NCBI RefSeq assembly: GCF_015712065.1 | Contig: NZ_JACFYZ010000007.1 | Coordinates: 62,001-126,000, forward strand | Direction: 5' to 3' | DNA from: Ectopseudomonas chengduensis | Lineage (GTDB): Bacteria > Pseudomonadota > Gammaproteobacteria > Pseudomonadales > Pseudomonadaceae | DNA length: 64,000 nucleotides | In this document: piece after piece, positions 61,801 to 64,000 of the stretch | How the letters are laid out: every line of letters begins with the position of its first letter | Numbering within the stretch: position 1 is the stretch's first letter | Notes under the pieces: generated by a model | The model's database searches: none | What the model saw: only the letters and a program-made list of their open reading frames with translations | What the model was told of the DNA's origin: nothing | Translations under genes and position numbers: made by a program

Positions 61801-64000
61801 ATGAGGAGGAGGATGGTGTCGACTCCGAAACCCTTGGCGACAACAGCCTGGCGCTGGATTTCTCTGGCGTACTGATCGCCACCGATCGTGATGGTGATCC
61901 GATCGCCGATGGTTTTGCCAGCGGTAGCTTTGTCATCGACGTCGAGGATGATGTGCCGACCTTGAAACCTGTCGATCCGCAGCAGCCTGCGCTCGGCGGT
62001 ACGGTGCACGAAGATCTTTTGACCAGCCCGAACTCCGGCAACCCGGATGGCGGTACTCAAACGCTGGTAGTCAGCACCGAGGGTGGTGCCGGTACATTGG
62101 CTTCGCTGGTCTCTTTTGGCGCGGATGGTCCCGGTGCTTTCGGGTTGGTCAACAGCGGTGACGCCACTGCGTTGCTTGACGCTCAGGGGCTGACCTCGGG
62201 CGGAGAAAGTCTGCTCTATGACGTGGTTGAGACCCGCGTCGACGGCAAGCTTGTCAGTACCACCTTGACAGCGGTTTCCGCCGACAGCCTGGGCAACTAC
62301 TCGGTGTTTACATTGACGGTAAATGCCGATGGTAGTTTCCACTTCGAACTGCAGGGCCCGATAGACCATCCCGAGCAGAGCGACAACGACAGTGAGCTGT
62401 GGTCTTCCGATGGCGTATTCGGTATCGACTTCACTCAGCTGTTTACCGCCACCGATGGTGACGGTGACCCGCTGCAACTGCCGGAGGGCACCAGCGGCCT
62501 GTTCGTCATCAATATTGAAGACGATGTGCCAGAGCTGGTCGTCAGCGAGCCGGACTACTGCCTGACGCTGACCTATAAAGGCGGCGATGCGGCGATGTTC
62601 AATAGCTACGGCTATTACATCAAGAACGCAGATGGTACGCCGGCCAGCGGCGAGATCATCTGGAGCAATACACGTTTCCTTGGGGTTGGTACTACCACCA
62701 CCTTGGAAGGGCTCAATCCCGATAGCGTCGGCTTTTTCATCATTCCCAATGGCGCCTTCAATGGTGTCAGTAACGGTACCGAGGTCACGTTCCAACTGGT
62801 CGATGGACAGTGGCAGGCCTTTGTCGGCGGTAGCGCACTCAATGGTGCCGGCGGCGCACAGGTTGTCTTCGACAACCCGGCGCTCAACCCCAATGGCAAA
62901 TCCCATGTCGAGGACAACGCCGCGCCCGGCAACCAGAACTGGGAGGATATCAACAGCGCCAGCGCCAGCGATAACGACTACAACGATGTCAATATCCAGG
63001 CCACCTGGACGGTCAAGACGCCTGCACCGGTAGGCGGTACGGTACATGAGGACAAGCTGACCGATCCCCATCAGGGCAACCCGGATGGTCCTGGCCAGAC
63101 GTTGGTGATCAGCACTGCGACGGGCGCGGCCAGTTTGCTCTCGCTGGTTGCCTTCGGTGCCGATGGGCCCGGCGATTTCAGCCTGGTGGAGGAGGGTAGC
63201 GCCGCCGAGTTGCTGAACGCCCAGGGGCTGACGTCCGGCGGTGAGCCGCTCGACTACAAGGTCACCCAGGAGCTCGATGACGATGGCAATCTGGTCAGCA
63301 CCACGCTTATTGCGACGGGCACGGCTGCAGGCGGTTATCCGGTATTCACCCTGGTGGTGGAGGCTAACGGTGACTTCACCTTTAGTCTGCAGGGGCCAAT
63401 CGACCATCCGCTGAAAAATGGTGACGATAACGAGCTCTGGTCATCGGACGGTGCCTTTGGCATCGACTTCACCCAGTTGCTGGCGATCACCGATGGCGAT
63501 GGCGACCCGCTGCAGATGCCGCAGGGGGCTGGCGGCCTGTTCGTGATCAATATCGAGGACGATGTGCCGACCCTGAGTCTAGGGGTCAATAAGCAAGCGT
63601 TGGTTCAGCTGGAAGTGGCGCTGGACGAAACCCGTGGCAATCATGATCGTTACGCCGCCAACGATAACCAGAGCCAGGGCTACGTGAACGACGACAATGG
63701 CGCGTTGGCCAAGGTCACCACTGAGCTTGCTGGCGGCTTGACCTCGCTGTTCACCATCGGTGGGGCAGCCGGGGCTGATGGCGAGGCTTCGCTCAGCGGT
63801 ACGCTGAGCTTCTCCGGGGTGCCGCCCCAGGGGCTGACCACCACCTTGTCGGCCACCAATGGCGGTGCCATCCGTCTGTTCGTCGACCCGGCCAACAGCC
63901 AGGTGGTCAGAGGTGTCGATGCCACTGGCGATACGGTCTTCACTATCGCCATCGTCACTGTCGATGGGCAACCGCAACTGCAGACCACGCTGTTCGAAGC
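58851..64000 (+). CDS. giant LapA-type RTX adhesin, 5' part (runs off the window)
   Basis: The frame is open from ATG 58851 to the right edge (1716 codons, no stop), so only the N-terminal part is seen. Residues 1-120 form the retention module of LapA-type adhesins (GVVSQVVGEVFAVASDG, NGQQLTLGRDSSMTLDAQ). It ends in TAAG at residues 118-121, the di-alanine site cut by the periplasmic protease LapG. A Gly/Ala linker follows, then five repeats of the T1SS-143 type, each starting VGGxVHED and ending NIEDDVP, at 59886, 60885, 61458, 61992 and 63030. DUF4114-like domains with DNDYNDVNIQ follow the first and fourth repeats. After 63570 a DUF5801-like segment (VALDETRGNHDRY) begins. Export would use LapE/LapB/LapC from the divergent operon. 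Confidence 0.92.
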   Translation, partial: MATLIGVVSQVVGEVFAVASDGSRRPISEGDRVYAGEQLVTGASGAVAIAMTNGQQLTLGRDSSMTLDAQMLAYRGESQPPVAETPPATPSDADLTDVERLQAAIEAGVDPTLEGEATAAGPGAGAGGAGGVGGGHSFVLLDEVGGALDPVIGFPTEGLPGGPEFPEGEPIAADDAVPAVDGIPTGGTASNAVDEDGLPDGIVGGVNDLDGEATLVTGVLGYSFGPDGPGTFTWSTAGLADLGISSGGVPLAYQVSADGLLLTAFAGESVVFEVLVTDLLTGAYQFELFAPLDHAAPPLGESDENDILYLFNYTITDGNGTPASGSLSILIDDDSPELVEGERPVVGGLVHEDALTDIGNAEPGNLPAQTHQLIGDPGALDALVNFGADGRGGFQLSTNPEALSDLQALALTSGKEPLVYSVEVSDDGSTSTLIATAGGVPVFTLVVTSDGGYVFTLSGPIDHPRKDGDDSELLGDKDLALDFSKLLIATDYDGDAVPGGFNPGSFVIDVEDDVPVLVEDGVKHCLTITYQGGDASYLNSYGYYIKGPDGEPISGQIIWGDTSGLAEGDSITLHGLDPSQVGFFIIPNGGLNGAASNTEVTFQIVDGQWKAFIGDTPIDGAGGAHVLFSDPTLNPGGKTHVDDNTAPGNQNWEDVNDGNSDNDYNDVNIQVAWTTKAPVGGTVHEDQLETPYPGNPEAGQRLVISTEGGAGSLMALVSFGADGPGVFGLVSSETVAEVLGAQGLTSGGQPLLYSITTTTDPDGNLLSTTLTATAAAEVGGYSVFTLVINADGSFSFELQGPIDHPRDDGDDNELWSSEGGIGLDFTHLFTATDGDGDPLQLPEGAKGLFVINIQDDVPLPAQPNPQQPVVGGLVHEDALGTGNAEPGSEPEQTLTVEGGIGTLDVLVNFGADGRGGFHLSQEPSALSGLQALGLSSGGVALFYVVSTDGTTLTATAGEGGSEVFRLEVNSDGSYLFTLKGALDHEEEDGVDSETLGDNSLALDFSGVLIATDRDGDPIADGFASGSFVIDVEDDVPTLKPVDPQQPALGGTVHEDLLTSPNSGNPDGGTQTLVVSTEGGAGTLASLVSFGADGPGAFGLVNSGDATALLDAQGLTSGGESLLYDVVETRVDGKLVSTTLTAVSADSLGNYSVFTLTVNADGSFHFELQGPIDHPEQSDNDSELWSSDGVFGIDFTQLFTATDGDGDPLQLPEGTSGLFVINIEDDVPELVVSEPDYCLTLTYKGGDAAMFNSYGYYIKNADGTPASGEIIWSNTRFLGVGTTTTLEGLNPDSVGFFIIPNGAFNGVSNGTEVTFQLVDGQWQAFVGGSALNGAGGAQVVFDNPALNPNGKSHVEDNAAPGNQNWEDINSASASDNDYNDVNIQATWTVKTPAPVGGTVHEDKLTDPHQGNPDGPGQTLVISTATGAASLLSLVAFGADGPGDFSLVEEGSAAELLNAQGLTSGGEPLDYKVTQELDDDGNLVSTTLIATGTAAGGYPVFTLVVEANGDFTFSLQGPIDHPLKNGDDNELWSSDGAFGIDFTQLLAITDGDGDPLQMPQGAGGLFVINIEDDVPTLSLGVNKQALVQLEVALDETRGNHDRYAANDNQSQGYVNDDNGALAKVTTELAGGLTSLFTIGGAAGADGEASLSGTLSFSGVPPQGLTTTLSATNGGAIRLFVDPANSQVVRGVDATGDTVFTIAIVTVDGQPQLQTTLFE
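59202..59213 (+). other. LapG-type di-alanine cleavage site
   Basis: The codons ACT GCT GCT GGG encode T118-A119-A120-G121 at the end of the retention module. LapA of P. fluorescens is cut between the two alanines of TAAG at a similar distance from the N-terminus. lapD and lapG themselves are not in this window. Confidence 0.8.
59886..63570 (+). repeat. T1SS-143-type adhesin repeats with interleaved DUF4114-like domains
   Basis: Repeat starts lie at 59886, 60885, 61458, 61992 and 63030. Three units are followed directly by the next after about 535-575 bases or by the end of the array. The first and fourth are longer (999 and 1038 bases) because each carries a DUF4114-like domain (about 60400-60880 and 62530-63020). 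The two DUF4114 copies share GYYIK, VGFFIIPNG, PGNQNWED and DNDYNDVNIQ. Confidence 0.85.

Overview
The window is a 64 kb chromosomal piece of a high-GC gammaproteobacterium, almost certainly Pseudomonas in the broad sense. The evidence is an Aer-type receptor of 521 residues, a close match to Pseudomonas guanidinobutyrase, AceK, a LapA/LapBCE-type adhesin system and many REP elements of the TAGCCCGGATGCAATCCGG type. From memory this mix suits the P. mendocina/P. oleovorans (Ectopseudomonas) group, but I could not test that. I saw no rRNA, tRNA, CRISPR array, insertion sequence or phage gene.

Layout. (1) 1-2.4 kb: housekeeping genes (small membrane protein, HIT hydrolase, YafJ-like amidotransferase, DUF2937). 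(2) 2.4-28.7 kb: an exported heme-peroxidase locus. A type I secretion operon (ABC, HlyD, TolC) is divergent from a 4100-residue RTX protein with two complete animal-type heme peroxidase domains. A NarL/LuxR response regulator and a convergent sensor kinase follow, then a second 2030-residue RTX peroxidase whose catalytic domain is split by a roughly 180-residue alanine-rich helical insertion. The two exoproteins share N- and C-termini. (3) 28.9-38.8 kb: core genes (DUF2167, VWA/MoxR pair, DUF748, cysK, EamA, aceK, a 42-residue protein, an MBL hydrolase) separated by REP elements. (4) 38.9-51 kb: nine co-directional genes with a divergent LysR gene. They encode an NCS1 permease, a ThDP 2-oxoacid decarboxylase, a YjiH protein, guanidinobutyrase, a class II aldolase, a fused amino-acid ABC permease/ATPase, its binding protein, an isopenicillin-N-synthase-like Fe(II) oxygenase and a TIM-barrel isomerase. 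(5) 51-53.4 kb: Aer-type receptor and DTW protein. (6) 53.5-64 kb: LapE/LapB/LapC-type secretion operon divergent from a giant LapA-type adhesin that runs off the right edge.

How the parts fit. Regions 2 and 6 are two separate type I export systems, each divergent from its likely cargo. The first exports calcium-binding peroxidases, probably under the embedded two-component system. The second exports a surface adhesin with a retention module and a TAAG site of the kind cut by LapG. Region 4 looks like a guanidino-amino-acid catabolic locus. Two nearly matching palindromes (TTCAG...TGAA), one in the LysR intergenic region and one upstream of guanidinobutyrase, suggest one regulator controls both halves.

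Limits: all assignments come from reading motifs and recalling families; no database search was possible.
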